Below are positions 35,301 to 58,500 of a DNA stretch of 64,000 nt, one piece after another. Positions within the stretch are counted from its first letter, which is position 1, and the number at the start of each line of letters is the position of its first letter. The stretch lies in contig QLIY01000127.1 in the NCBI GenBank assembly GCA_003260075.1, forward strand, positions 169,141-233,140. Direction: 5' to 3'. Origin of the DNA: Phallusia mammillata (taxonomy: Eukaryota > Chordata > Ascidiacea > Phlebobranchia > Ascidiidae). The notes beneath the pieces are model-generated. The model was not told the DNA's origin and made no database searches. It saw only the letters and a program-made list of their open reading frames with translations. The position numbers were made by a program, and so were the translations under genes.

Positions 35301-38300
35301 ACGTAACGTTCGATTAGCCTTTATGACAAGTTAACTTGAAATCGACATTTAAACCGCAACACAACATGTCAGGCCTTTCAAAATCTGCTGCGTGTTGAAA
35401 TGTCAATCATTTGCCATGTTAGCACTCGTGATCAAGCGCCATGAACTAGGAAAACTAACTCTAACCCTCAGTGCGGCATTCGGGGTCTGCGAGGCGAACC
35501 GAGACGGTTGGGGGCAACGAGTGAAACCGAGTTCCCACTTGTTATGTGGTCTGCATTTTACAACAAATCTAGCGAAACCAATTGCAGTTCCGACTGGCAT
35601 GTGACCTTAACTAAGACCACAAGTCTTTTCGAACTTCTGCCGCAAGGATTGCTGGGGTTTGCAGGCAAATTGGATCTGTCTTGTGCGTGCCACGTTAACG
35701 AGGTTTTACAAGCACGTTGGCGAGAGAAAGGCGCAAAACGTAAATGTACCAGGGGTAATGCCAGCAAAATGGGATACTGGGATCTCCGTTGACACATGTT
35801 TACGCGTTGGGTTGCGGGTGTTACGGTTTAGCCTGCTTAGGATAAGAGTTTGGCGCATTCCGAGTAAGGTGTTGATCGACATGAAGCGGGGTATGCGCAT
35901 ATGCTGCGTATAGTTCGTCAGCGGTGGTCTGAAAGGATTATGGGCTGTGCTGCGTAATGTCAGTTGTTAGAGTTATCCTCCATTTAGTAATGGTTCTTTA
36001 CAAGCCGAAGGGCAAAAAATCCGAATGCGGGGCAATTGTGTACAGTCCTGTGTTGCTAATCTACGCAGAATGTGGCAATTGCCGCAATATTAAGCAACTA
36101 TTTGTCAATTGCGGATATCAACTGAAAATTTTTAGTTTTCATCAATGCCCCCCCCCCCGTGTTGCTAATCTACGCAGAATGTGGCAATTGCCGCAATATT
36201 AAGCAAGTATTTGTCAATTGCGGAAATGAACTGAAAGTTTTTAGTTTTCATCAATGTTTCCGCGTTCAAATCAGTTTCTTAGTTTCTTGTTGTTTAAAAC
36301 AGTTGCGACGTGCCTCGCCCAAAGCATTGCAGCATGCAAAATAGTTGGCAAATCAGATTAGAGGTCATGCGATAGCCGGAATAAGTGACGAATCGAAGTG
36401 GACGAAACCAGAGAGGCGGCTAAACGGCTAGACACACAGCCGCTGCTTGGTCCTTAAATATATAGGGTAATGCTTGACTATCATTTAGTTCACTTAGGCC
36501 CAACTAGGGTGAAGAGACGGGAATCAGAGATGGATGGGTTTTCGATCATTTGTTGGGTAGCATGATAGCGCTGAAGCATTTGCTTTCACTCAGGACGGCT
36601 TGTTGTATTTCAGATTGTCTTGTGTTTTGGCAAGGCTCAAGGCTTGTTGCTCTCTGATGTCATTGCACCGACACGCATGATGGGGTGAAAACAAACAGGC
36701 TTAGAGACAGCGCAGCGCCTGAAATCAATTAGCGTCCCACGTCTCTCGCAGTTCGGCGCAATCCGTTTTTGCTGGTTATTTTAGACGCGAACTGTTGATT
36801 GCTTCCTTTGAGCGATGGCTTAAAACGGTTACATTACTTACACACCGTTCTAATTATATTCCCTTCAGTTGCCTGATATTCGTTATGTTTACAAGCGGAT
36901 GTACGCTATACCCTGCGACGGGTTAAACACGGTAAAGGGGTTCCTCGCAATTTCGTCACCAGCCAAAGTCGACAACATAACGTCATAGGCTGCTGTGTAC
37001 CCGGTGACGCAAACCTTTTTGCTCAAAAGCGTGCCGTGATACCAAAAAAGGTCAACCAGCTGATTACCATCGACGACCTTTCAGCGATGAAATTCTGGCG
37101 ATTATTCGTTGACGCGCTACTGTTGCAATTTACGCATGATTTTTTTATCAAACAAATTCAGGTATATGTGGTGCTGTTAAATGGTTTGACTTACCACAGG
37201 TTAAACTTAGCATTGAGCAATAAGCAGATTAAAAAATGCTGTCTTATTCAGGTATACAGGTGTAGTCAACAGAAAATGAATAAAATTGTTACATTTTATG
37301 TCTCAAAACTACAAACAAAGCCGCGATTTAGTCTTTTTGATACTTTTGGACATCGCACATACAAACTGTTACTTACGTGTGTTTTTGTATTGTATTGCAT
37401 TTGGAGGTTTTTCCATAGATATGTTGTGGTTGTGGTTTTACGCAAAACACTTTTTTCGCAAACTACGAGCAAGATTTGTTACTTTATGGTGCGAAGAATA
37501 TGAGTGTGTGAAAACGTGTGGCGTAACGCTTTGTGGGTGAAATTTCCGCGCGAGTAAATCAGGAAATTACGTCATCTTTCCGCCCTCGCAATGTTTTCGA
37601 GGCACAGTAATCAGGTCACACGCATAAAGCGTGAGTCCCGCGCTTGGGCAGTAGCTATCTCCAATAAAAGCCAGAAACCGCATAGCGTAAGATTCGGGCA
37701 ACAGAAATTCGCAAGTTGTGAGAAAGAGTTTTTAGGTTACGTGTCATATGTGGGCGCCCCCCCCCCCCGTTTTTGCTGGTTATTTTAGACGCGAACTGTT
37801 GATTGCTTCCTTTGTGCGGTTAGCTTAAAACGGTTACCTTACTTACTTACACCGTTCTAATTATGTTCTCGTACGTCGCCTGATATTCGTTATGTTTACA
37901 AGCGGATGTACGCTATACCCTACGACGGGCTTAACACGGTAAAGGGGTTCCTCGCCACTCCGTTACCAGCCAAAGTCGACAACATAACGTCATAGGCTGC
38001 TGTGTACACGGTGACGCAAACCTTTGTGCTGAAAAGCGTGCCGTGATACCAAAAAAGGTCAAACCGCTGATTGCCATCGTCGACCTTTCAGCGATGAAAT
38101 TCTGGCGATTATTCGTTGATGCGCTACTGTTGCAATTTACGCATGATTTTTTATCAAACAGGTTCAGGTATATGTGGTGCTGTTAAATGGTTTGACTTAC
38201 CGCAGGTGAAACTTAGCATGGAGCAAAAAAAACATTTAAAAAACGTCTGTTCTAATCAGGTATACAAGTTTAGTCAACAGAAAATGATTGAAATTGTTAT

Positions 38301-40379
38301 ATTTTACGGCTCAAAACTACAAATAATTTTTGATACTTTTGGACATCGCCTGTACTTACGCGTGTTTTTGCATTGTATTGTATTTAGAGGTTTTTCCATA
38401 GATATGTCAGGGTTGTGGTTTTACGCAAAACATCTATCCCCCCCCCCTGGGCAGTAGCTATCTCCAGTAAAAGCCAGAAACCGCATAGCGTAAGATTCGG
38501 GCACCAGAAATTCGCAAGTTGTGAGAAAGAGTTTTTAGGTTACGTGTTATATGTGGGCTGGTTTACTTGGTTGACGTCGCTATATTTTGGAATAGGGATC
38601 GACCCGTTACCGCCCTTTGCATATTACGCGCGTTGCGGGAATTGTTTGAGCCGCAGCTGTTGTTTCCTGATTTCGTCGTCAATTGTATGACGCATAGTCG
38701 TGGAGAAAGCGAAACATAGCAGTCTGTCATATGTTAGACACCAAAAGTGCGAACAGATTTGAAGCATCTGTCGCACAGATAAGACGAATCGTTAAATTCT
38801 GCCGCTGTGAGCCTTTTGTACAATTAGTCGAGCAAAAGGGGCGGGGCCCGGTCATTAAGTTCGTCCTCAGGTCGTTAGCGTCGTGTACAGGACAGGCAGT
38901 TTGTGTATCGTTAATCCATTTGGCGTTTCCGCTATGAGCTGTACTTAATCACTTGGCAACTACGGCGTAGGGACAAATTATGTTTTAGTTTTGGATGCTA
39001 ACCATTGTGTTGACAGGATACAGTCAGTAATAGTTTTGGCTAAGCGTGGTGTGCTCTGTTACAGAAATTGACTGTTGTTCATTGTACGTTGGCAAATTTT
39101 GCATTTACGACGATAATGTATACAAAGAACTTTCTGGCTAGAAAGCGGCTGCATGAAAAGTAACACTTGCGTTAATGTGATTTCAGCTTAAAAAAGTGTA
39201 TATTTTGATAAAACATAAAACTGAAAATGACAAGTGTGGCAAGTAACAACGTCGGTAACCAGTTTGAACCTCAAACTCAGGTCGCCAAGCAGGTGATGAA
39301 TCTGTTCAAGGGAGCGTTGGAAATGGAAAAAGACTCAGAAGTGTTTGAAGAAGAAACACTACGAAAACAACAAGAGCTCACAAACGACTTTACTGCCGTC
39401 CACCAGTCGTCCGCAAAGCAAAATGGACAGATGACAACCGATATTAACACCAACTACGTGGTGAGTATGTATAAACAGCTACAATAGGGTATATACATAT
39501 ATACCGCGCAATGACTTGTAAATGAATCATTCTCAATGCATAAACCACTTTTTTATTATTATTTTCAGTTCCTTTCTAATTCTTGAAAAATTAGTATAGC
39601 TGAATCCCTGTATAAAGTTGTGATTACGTGCTGGACTAACGTAGACGTGATCACTTAATGTCTCAAAGCAATTTATAATCTATTTTAGCTACACGATGAT
39701 TCATTCGCTTAATAACACCAGCGCCTGCGAGGCCCAGTTCTACGTATAAATTCGTTCATAATTTTTATGTTCTAAATACAAGCGCAACATTTGTAGTTCG
39801 TATGTGCGTGCAAAAGTCATTTTCCCAAGGTGGGGCAGTCACAAAATTGGTTCAACAAGTCATATACAAAACCACAAACATCGTAATCCACATATGACAC
39901 GAATTTATACACCGCAGCCACGCGAACACTGAAAATTAAATTTTTAGACTTGCCGATTATGCGGATTTACCGATATTTTCAGGCCCAGTAAAATATAGCG
40001 TTAGTTAGATGTCAATCAACGCGACAATTATTAGCCAAAGAATGGTGGCAATGAAGAATAGAAGCTAAGTTTAACCTCGGAATAAATTTCCTAAATCTGT
40101 TTTGTATAGATTTGCGTGTGCGCAACGCTCATCAATGCGTGTGTATTAATAGTTTGCACTTTTATGCAGATTACAAAAACTCCGCCAGAAACTCTACCGA
40201 AACCCAACAAGCTCACCACCTCAAGTTGGCCGCCAAAATCAAATCCCGACGACTCACCAGCGTCACCTAGCGACATCAAAACGTCCATCGCTCAAATCAA
40301 AAGCGAGAGCGAAGCGGTGATCTCCTTTGACGAGTCTCTCGACAAGTTCTATGACGTATTAAACGATCTGACGTCGTAA
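23398..40379 (+). CDS. large Ser-rich low-complexity protein with a myozenin-like N-terminal motif
   Basis: Exons, all with GT..AG and matching phase: 23398-26590, 27040-27546, 30739-30848, 31233-31337, 32748-32822, then probably 40170-40379 with TAA; about 1,399 residues. Start ATG 23398 is chosen because an in-frame TGA lies at 23341. Mostly disordered, rich in Ser, Thr, Asn, Lys. Near residues 65-80 the stretch M-E-L-Q-V-S-N-R-G-K-A-S-K-M-F-K resembles the E-L-S-x-x-x-N-R-G-S-K-M-F-K start of myozenin/calsarcin Z-disc proteins. A Ser-rich block (about residues 405-445) follows. At about residue 637 there is a Cys cluster, C-Q-Y-C...Y-C-C-C-C-G, that could bind metal. A short conserved-looking piece, V-K-D-I-R-A-M-F-K, is encoded at 31233. 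I cannot name the gene; a muscle or cytoskeletal scaffold is a guess from the motif. The join of 32822 to 40170 spans 7.3 kb and rests on phase only. Confidence 0.6.
29474..29758 (+). CDS. candidate extra exon of the large Ser-rich gene
   Basis: 285 bp (95 codons), open, bounded by CAG before 29474 and GTAAAC after 29758. Its phases (in 1, out 1) fit exactly between exons 27040-27546 and 30739-30848, which also join without it. Encoded sequence is basic and Ser-rich like its neighbours. The acceptor has a weak pyrimidine tract. Could be a cassette exon or chance. Confidence 0.25.
31642..31651. other. C10 junction in an intron of the large gene
   Basis: Sequence from about 31566 is repeated from 31652. 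The left copy has fewer units of the 27-bp minisatellite that follows. Confidence 0.75.
31690..31807 (+). repeat. 27-bp minisatellite
   Basis: Four full units at 31690, 31717, 31744 and 31771 plus a partial unit, each of the form CTAAATGGTT then ACAGTGTTCTTGAATA. Unit spacing is exactly 27 bp. Confidence 0.85.
32505..32530. repeat. perfect 10-bp hairpin
   Basis: TAAGCTTATC, six-base loop AGTACA, then GATAAGCTTA. Intronic. Function unknown. Confidence 0.6.
32823..39226. other. presumed long intron of the large gene
   Basis: No exon I can defend. It contains C-run junctions at 36148-36158, 37757-37768 and 38438-38447. 36769-37440 is repeated at 37769-38437, and 37648-37756 is repeated from 38448. 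Copies differ by substitutions and indels that ignore reading frames, so the open frames at 37036-37503 and nearby are not genes. Confidence 0.5.
39227..40379 (+). CDS. short two-exon protein, possibly an alternative-promoter isoform of the large gene
   Basis: Exon 39227-39460 opens with ATG (in-frame TAA upstream) and ends at GTGAGT. Exon 40170-40379 begins after TTTATGCAG and ends with TAA. Both borders are phase 0, giving 147 residues. The first exon encodes a Gln-rich, partly helical segment (M-N-L-F-K-G-A-L-E-M-E-K, then E-E-E-T-L-R-K-Q-Q-E-L) that could form a short coiled coil. The second exon is Pro/Ser-rich then ends in an acidic-hydrophobic helix (S-L-D-K-F-Y-D-V-L). A TTTCAG just before 39187 suggests a spliced 5' UTR. 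I do not recognise the family. The last exon also fits, in phase, the open end of the large upstream gene. Confidence 0.6.
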
Positions 40380-41852
40380 AGGTGACGTATCGTACGTCTC
40401 AAAGATTTCTCAGGCGCGAAAGAATCCGAAATATTGTTTTATATTGCGTATTTGTACGTTGCAATTGGGTTGAGTCGTCATTTGATTTAAGTTGCGTTGT
40501 CAGAGGGGGGAATGATTGCGGAAAGTGGAAATGCTGAATGATACATTTGCGTGATTTTCATGTAATAGTTCATTATGCCTTAAGTATGTCTACATTGTAT
40601 TGCCATTGGTTGAATTAAATAACGAAAGATTACTGGGTTTTTGCATTTTCGTATTTCGCACTTTCAATGCTTCCTGATTTACGCATTTATTTTTCCCAAA
40701 CTTATTTCATGCTGCTGTATCGATGTTCATCGGTGTTCGAAACTTTGTAAATTTTTTGATATCATTACAGGGTGATTGGTCAAAGTAGCAATGTACAAAA
40801 CAAATGGGGTTACAAGTGTACAATGGGCTATGGTTTTATTACTGTTGGTGTCCCCGAAAACAGCGTGAAATTGAATATCATCATTTTTGCTTTTTTTGTA
40901 CATAAAAATATTATTATGTTGCACAAATTTGCGTTTTAATAAACTAATAAAACGGCAAACGAACGTAGTGTACTTGACGTTTTGTCCTGAACTACAGAAC
41001 AAGTGGTAAATAAATGTCTAGTTTACAGAGAGAAAGAAAATATACCAGACATGTAGAAGCCTACACGAGTTTCCAAAAAGAGTTATACAGCCACTATTTA
41101 CGTTTATTTAGACCTACCATTTTATACAAATGTAAGTGTAACTTTAACTATTTATCGGTAACATTTTATTTCCTGGCTTAAGAACCAAAGTACAATTTAT
41201 GCGTTTGTGGCAATGTACTCGACATGATAACAACAAAAATTATCTAGATCAAGATGCCATGCTGCACAAGCTTGTAGACCATATAGAAAAGCATTTTGAC
41301 TAATGATGTAACTTCACTGATTCTACGTACCTTGTCTACAAACAGATGTTTTTCACATCAAACAGAATTCAGCATTCAGCACATTAGGCAAGTCATCCTG
41401 ACAAAAACGGGGAGTCACTGTTAAGACCTCAAATGATGTACCTTACAAAAAAACATGGGCATATTCAACAAACATTTCCTTGATCTACAGCAGATAGCCG
41501 GTCACCGGCAAATTCACAATTGCATAAGACAAAGAAGTCACAAAACAGAGTTTGCTTCAAAAAAGCGGGAAGTGCCGCAAACGCACAGACGCTGATCTCT
41601 TTATTGCGCCACAATGCTCATGTGCACCAAGGCGTGAAATATTTTATTAGGCGGTAAAAAATAGAAACAAAAGTTTATTTTTTGTATGTAGGTATTATTT
41701 ACTTTTTTAAGGACCAGGCTATAATACTGGAAACTTTTGGCCACTAAACGAGATCTTCATGTTATCACATGAAACAATCAAGGTACTTACTGTTTTTTTT
41801 TAAATGTATGCTTATCACAGGCTTGGCTCCACATGTTTTACTGGTCAATACA

Positions 41853-42598
41853 GTAATCAGTAGGGCAAATATTTTTTGACTTGTCAAAAAAAGGCAAAAT
41901 TTTGTCAAAATTTTTAGAATAGGTCAAAAATTGTCAAAATTGTTTACAAAGTCAAATTTTTTTACAAAGTTAAAATTGTTTACAAACTGCATTGTCGTGG
42001 TGTTGTAGAGGTTGCACTGCCAGCAAACTATTCGTTTTACACCTTGTAGCCTACTTTATACTGTTGTAATTGGCCCATTGCCCCAATTATTGCGAATCAT
42101 AAACAACCATCAAGTGAGTGAACTAATTAGGCTGATATGGCGTGATGCTCGAAACACCTCAAAACGGGCAAAATTTTGGTAGGTTACAAGTCATTTTACG
42201 GCAGCTGCAGGTTAGGTGCAGCTCTTGCTTCGGTTTTGCTTTAGATACTTCATGTATCTTTCGTTTATACAAATGTATTGAATAATTTTCGTTGTGTCTT
42301 AGCTGCAGTTTTTTGGCAGTGATTTTTAATTAGCTCATTCCCTTTTCAGAATAGGTTAGGTCTATGTTCAGATTTTTGCCCTTCTGTTAGACTTTTGCAC
42401 ATTCTTTCGCTCTAGTTAGATTAGCCTAGCCATATTTTAACTTTTGAACGATAATGCGTAATTTAACTACTTGAATTCTTCATAGGTCAAAATTTTGTCA
42501 AAAAAAAGTTTTTTAAAGTCAAAATTTGTCAAAATTTTCAATTTGTAGGTCAAAATTTTTCGTTTTTTAGGTCAAAAAATAATTGTCCTAGTAATCAG
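41853..42598. repeat. 730-bp non-autonomous hAT-like element with GTCAAAA subterminal repeats
   Basis: Element 41861-42590 with imperfect ~20-bp inverted ends (TAGGGCAAATATTTTTTGAC and GTCAAAAAATAATTGTCCTA). It is flanked by a perfect 8-bp duplication, GTAATCAG, at 41853-41860 and 42591-42598. Both subterminal zones are packed with GTCAAAATT/AATTTTGAC-like words (about 41880-41990 and 42485-42580), the kind of array a transposase binds. No ORF of note. Confidence 0.8.
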
Positions 42599-42739
42599 TG
42601 ATAGCCTTCTATGAAAATTTTAACTTTATTTTATTCTTATTGAAGTCGAACAAAAGTTAAATCCAGTTCCATCATCATGTACGTAGCCTCACCCTATATC
42701 GTGTCATTTGTCAATAAATGATGCGGAATCAGCTTAACT

Positions 42740-42750
42740 GGGGGGGGGGG
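42740..42750. other. G11 junction, first of the G-type runs
   Basis: 42598-42739 is repeated from 42751 with three or four differences, including a 5-bp insertion. Confidence 0.85.
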
Positions 42751-44303
42751 CAGTGATAGCCTTCTATGAAAATTTTAACTTTATTTTATTCTTATTGAAG
42801 TCGAACAAAAGTTAAGTCAAGTTCCATCATCATGTACGTAGCCTCACCCTATCCTATATCGTGTCATTTGTCAATAAATGATGCGGAATCAGCTTAACTG
42901 TTACAATGCAACTTGCCATACACACCAAAGCTCTAGAAAGCAATGCTGGGTGTAGAATTATGCCTCTTATTGGAGGCAATGTCCACCTTTTTAACATAAT
43001 TTAGCTTGACCTCCGTGAACATCGAAAAACCTCTAAATTTCCTTATTTTTACTCTGTTCAACTTTTTACAAAAATGGCTCTTTTTTGGTCATGAAGATAT
43101 GGTAGGTTGTTATGCAATACCAGTACGGAGTTTTATTCAAAAAGCATTTGTCCCAACAAGTTTTTGGAGCAAATCACTACCAAACCTTTCACCCCAGCCT
43201 GTCAAATTCTCCCAGTGCGTGTTGTATAGACCGCAGCTGTTTAAATCAACAGAGTCCTTTAAAGTTTTCAAAATCACACAGGAGCACAAGTAAAATCAAG
43301 TCCATATATTTGATTATACAATTCATCAGCATCAATGTAAAGAACAATTTGGAACAAACAACACACACATATACGACTTTATACATACATAGCACTCCAA
43401 CAATATACTGTACTGTGCATTTGTTTTTCATTTGCAGTCATTTTGCACATATGCTCTGATTGCTTGTGTATACCTAAAATGAGGAGGAAGTATAGCAACC
43501 GTCTTAGTGTATACGTATGTGTTTTGCTCGACAGCAGGCCATGGGGGGGGGGGAGCAGTCATTTTGCACATATGCTCTGATTGCTTGTGTATACCTAAAA
43601 AATGAGGAAGTATAACAACCGTCTTAGTGTATACGTATGTGTTTTGCTCGACAGCAGGCCATGATGCAGCAGTTCGTTTTGCGCAGAACATTTAAGCAGG
43701 ACAAGGGCTAGGCTATATTTTCCGGCATGAAATTGCGAAATAGTGTATTTGTAGTGAGGCATATACCACTTTTAAGGTAGGACAAGTCCAGAACCACTTA
43801 ATCAGGGATGTTATTGCAACAACGAATCACTTTGCCACAAAGTCAAAGCTCTTTGGTTACACAAATAAACAGCACGTTTAATTTCGGGCTTTAAACATAT
43901 AAACCCGAAATGTTTACTGTAAACATACAAACATTAAAAAAAGGGACAAAACGAATAGTTCTTTTACTACATAAACGAAAAAAAACTTTTTCTGTTTTAC
44001 CAGCTTATGCCAAATGTGAGGACAAACACATAAACACACAAAGTAAAGAGCACTTTCTGTAAGAATCAACCAGCCCTACTTTAGGCTAAGTGACTCCTTT
44101 TTTGAAAATAACTTTTAAATAAAGACTGCACACTGGACAACAGGTATTTGAAACTTAAGGGTATCCTAGGCACATGACTGTAAGTAAGCAGAAACACAGT
44201 TCACTGCTAAATTCAAACTGTTCGCTGGTTGGGCAAAGATGTACAGTGTGTTCTATGTATGCGTTCATATGTGGGTGTGCTTCAATCTCATCTTGTTCGG
44301 CTT

Positions 44304-55210
<10,907 letters not shown>

Positions 55211-56066
55211 TTTTCTTTTTGTGTATTTCTGTGTAGTCAAATTTCGGATGTACCACAACTGGCAAGTTTTATACAACTATTATTTTATACCCTATCCGAA
55301 GTTTTTATACCCTGCAAATAACAATCCAAAAATACATTTTTATTTGTACAAAAAGATTTCTTTCTAAAAGCACAATAAGACACTTGCTGAAAAAATGTAA
55401 CTTTATTTCACTTAAAATACATTATGTTACCACCACGAAACTAGCTGAATGATGCATCTTTAACTTACAAACACAATCATTTATCTGCCATAATAAAACT
55501 TAACACCATAGTCATAAGTATTTCTTTTAAACAGCCAACAAACATCTCTTGTTAAAACTCGAAGATGATCAGCACATATATACTCAGACTAAATACATTG
55601 TACATTGTCAACTAAGTTCTTTATTTAAATCTAAAATGTTATTAATTTTAAAACTGAAAAAAAGTTGTCAATGCAATAAAACTAGTCAAATTAAAGGTTA
55701 ATCTTGTTCTATAATACATCAGATATGTTTATATGTAGAGCAGTTATGTTATACAAGGCAAGGCAAATGTCACTGTACAATTTAAATGCAAATAATTTCA
55801 ACTGACACAAACTGAAATTAAAATAAGATCAAACATGTGGTGATGGTGTAATATTAACATTTACATAATATACACAGTTCAAAAATCAAGTATTTAACAT
55901 TTTAAATCAATGTCATTTACACAATGAAAAAAAGTATTGTCAATGGATGTTAAGTGTGAACAAACAAGTTTGAAAAACATTGGTTTTTGTTCAAGCTTGA
56001 ATCGCTAGTTGGAAATTACCTCCTACATTATGCCACACAAGATACCTGTCTTAAAATGTTAATTTG

Positions 56067-56465
56067 TAGTGATGGGACGATACCAGATTTTGAAGCGAGT
56101 ACCGATACCGAGTACCACATGTATATACTTTCGATACCAATTACCGAGTACAGAGTAATTAAATATAGTGTTGTACTTGGTTGTATATCGCTAGTTAATT
56201 TATGCGTGCACACACACATGCAGAAGCATGTAGAAAACTGTGACTTCCACATGATAGCGAAAAATATATACATAACCAGGCAGAACTTTTTTCCAATTTG
56301 TGCTGACCAAAACAAATACTGGCACAAAGTTGCCCGTATTCTTATAGTGTTAACCGGCCTTCGGTATCGAACGTTGGTGTAGAAAAAATATTTCGATACT
56401 GAGTACGAGTATCGATACCACTGAAATCATTCGATACCGAGTACCGGGTACTCGTCCCATCACTA
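56067..56465. repeat. MITE with TAGTGATGGGACGA ends
   Basis: 399 bp, opening TAGTGATGGGACGATACC and closing GTACTCGTCCCATCACTA. Both subterminal zones carry repeated CGATACC/GAGTACC words. No clear target duplication, so the superfamily is unsettled; hAT is likely from the ends. Confidence 0.65.
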
Positions 56466-57161
56466 GAAAAATGTTGGTGAAAAGTTTTGACCTCTATTTA
56501 GAGTTAGACTATTTGCTTAAATGCTTCACATTTGCAATAAATACAAGTAAGCCGAAATTTGAAATGATTAGACAGAAATGTATTACACATGCTAAACTTT
56601 GTACGAATACAACACCTGTACAAGAAAGACAAACAAAGATGGCATTGGCAATCAATCAAAATTTAGAAAAAATCTCTGAAATTCTGATCTGTTTTAAAAG
56701 AGCTTCTTATCAACTGCACTTACGTTAAGTCGACTTTGACTTTCAGGGTAAACATTTATCAGCATATTTTTTATGTCAAAATACAACCTTTTGACATCAA
56801 ATTGTCAAACTCAAAAGCGCAAAGCAAACAGCAAACCGTAACTGATACTAATTTATAAGGGTCACAAAACCAGAAGAAAGAAGTTTCGAAGCCCGGCAGG
56901 GTGCAGTCATGCATGACAAAGATTTTCATTCTGAAGTTTTGACTTCTCTTTGTCGTCGCTCACCCGATCCGTCTGGAAGTCCCCGATTAAAATCGGCTGT
57001 GTTACGGGGGGGGGGATCTCTTTGTCGTCGCTTGTCACAATTTACAATGAAAACATTTAAACGATTTTTTTTTCAAAAAAGCGTAAAATTTAAAATTTCT
57101 TTACCGGGCACTTGACTTCACTGTCACTGACTTGGCACGCAACGGCAGGTTTAAATATCAG

Positions 57162-57364
57162 CCTACAGCCAATGGTGGGATTAATTTTTTTTGTCAGTCG
57201 GCTCTATCATAAAAGTCATACTTTCAGTCATACCAGCCGGTTCTGTTACAAAAGTCCATTGACAGTAAGCAGTAATGCTAACCGGTCCGCTGATCTCATA
57301 AAATTTCGTAAGACGGTTCTATACAACCGGTGCGAACCGACGGAATCCCACCACTGCCTACAGC
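57162..57364. repeat. hAT-like MITE with perfect 8-bp target duplication
   Basis: Element 57170-57356 (187 bp) opens CAATGGTGGGATTA and closes GAATCCCACCACTG. Target duplication CCTACAGC at 57162-57169 and 57357-57364. Internal CCGGT words are repeated. Confidence 0.85.
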
Positions 57365-58438
57365 CCTACAACAACCTGCAGGCAACTGGTTCTTAATCTT
57401 AACCTCTACGTCTCCAAGCACCTCCACACTGATAACGTTGACACTTCTTTTTATTACTGACCGTTAAAGCGAGGTTTAAATTAAAGCAAGTAACCCTAGC
57501 AGATTGTGTTTTGAGATGTAATATTGCTCAATACACAAAACAGCTTTTTAAAAATGCCATTGTTGAAACGGTATGTTACACCATATTTGGTTATTTTATT
57601 CTGATTCGTTTCCCAAAATCTTTGGATAGAACGTATAAAATAAAAAATTGATACCACCAGTTTTTTTCCACGTACAATTTTGTATTCAGCAGCAACTGGT
57701 TTTCACTGAAGAGAGAAGAACAACGAAACACTTAATAGCGTATATGTTGGCAATCAATTGCACAGTACACAATACAACAACACAACATATAAGACTGTAA
57801 AAACACATTCTTGCCATAAAGTTAAGTAACATGACAAAAGTGAGGCGTTTTTCATGTATTAGTGGTGCCAAAAAATTCAAGCTTTTTAGCCTGTTCATAA
57901 ACTAGATTGTAGTTACTAGAAAAAGAGATTTTGACTTAAATTCGGTATTGTCAAAAAAAACATTGATTTTTTTACCACCAAGCAAACTGTAAACACATAC
58001 ACATAACATTTTATCAAATCCATAAGAAACGAATCATGTGTAGCATAGGTAGCATAAAGCAGCGTTTTAAGTGCGATTTTTTAAAAACCAGCAACTTTTT
58101 CATCAGATTCGTCCAAAAACAACCTAATCATACACCGAAAACGGCAGCACTCTAGCAGCATGGCTTCCTTCTAGAGCAGCACTACTGCAAATAATAGTAA
58201 AATTGACATGCACTATTTCGGAAAAAATCACGCAAATACTAGGGTTTACGTTTAAGGTGTACGTATTATTACGACACAGACAAGCACCGCTGGAACAATG
58301 TAGTTGCCTTTCACCATAGACTAAGTTAGTCCAGTACTGGGCCTAATGATTACGAAACACTAGAAAACACGGCATGATATGTTGGATGTGGAATTTGTGG
58401 ATAGATCAAGCTTAAAGGATTTTTCGTGCGATGTTTAT

Positions 58439-58500
58439 ACGATTCCGCTTTTCCGTATTTTCCCGATTCCGTATTTTCACGAATCCGCTTTTCCGTATGT
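58439..58500. repeat. short imperfect repeats straddling the INPP4 stop codon
   Basis: Three related units built on GATTCCGCTTTTCCGTATTTT (middle one shortened) cover the last codons, the stop (58477-58479) and the first 3' UTR bases. Confidence 0.6.

Larger units (their letters stand above)
40380..44303. other. non-coding region 3' of the short gene and 3' of glutamate dehydrogenase
   Basis: No gene. Holds one hAT-like element (41861-42590), and the first G-run junctions, 42740-42750 and 43543-43553, each followed by a near-identical copy of the preceding 90-140 bp. Confidence 0.55.
55211..58476. other. non-coding region between GDH start and INPP4 end
   Basis: AT-rich GDH upstream region, two MITE-like elements (56067-56465 and 57170-57356), and a G10 junction at 57006-57015. 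The open frame over 55987-56382 lies largely inside a MITE and is not a gene. Confidence 0.55.

Noticed and set aside
37036..38457. Frames of 155 and 113 residues with similar sequence
   Set aside because: Allelic copies joined by C-runs. Copies diverge by frame-breaking indels, so not under coding constraint.
55987..56382. 131-residue frame upstream of GDH
   Set aside because: Mostly inside the 56067-56465 MITE; its minus-strand twin is equally open, as expected of an inverted-repeat element.
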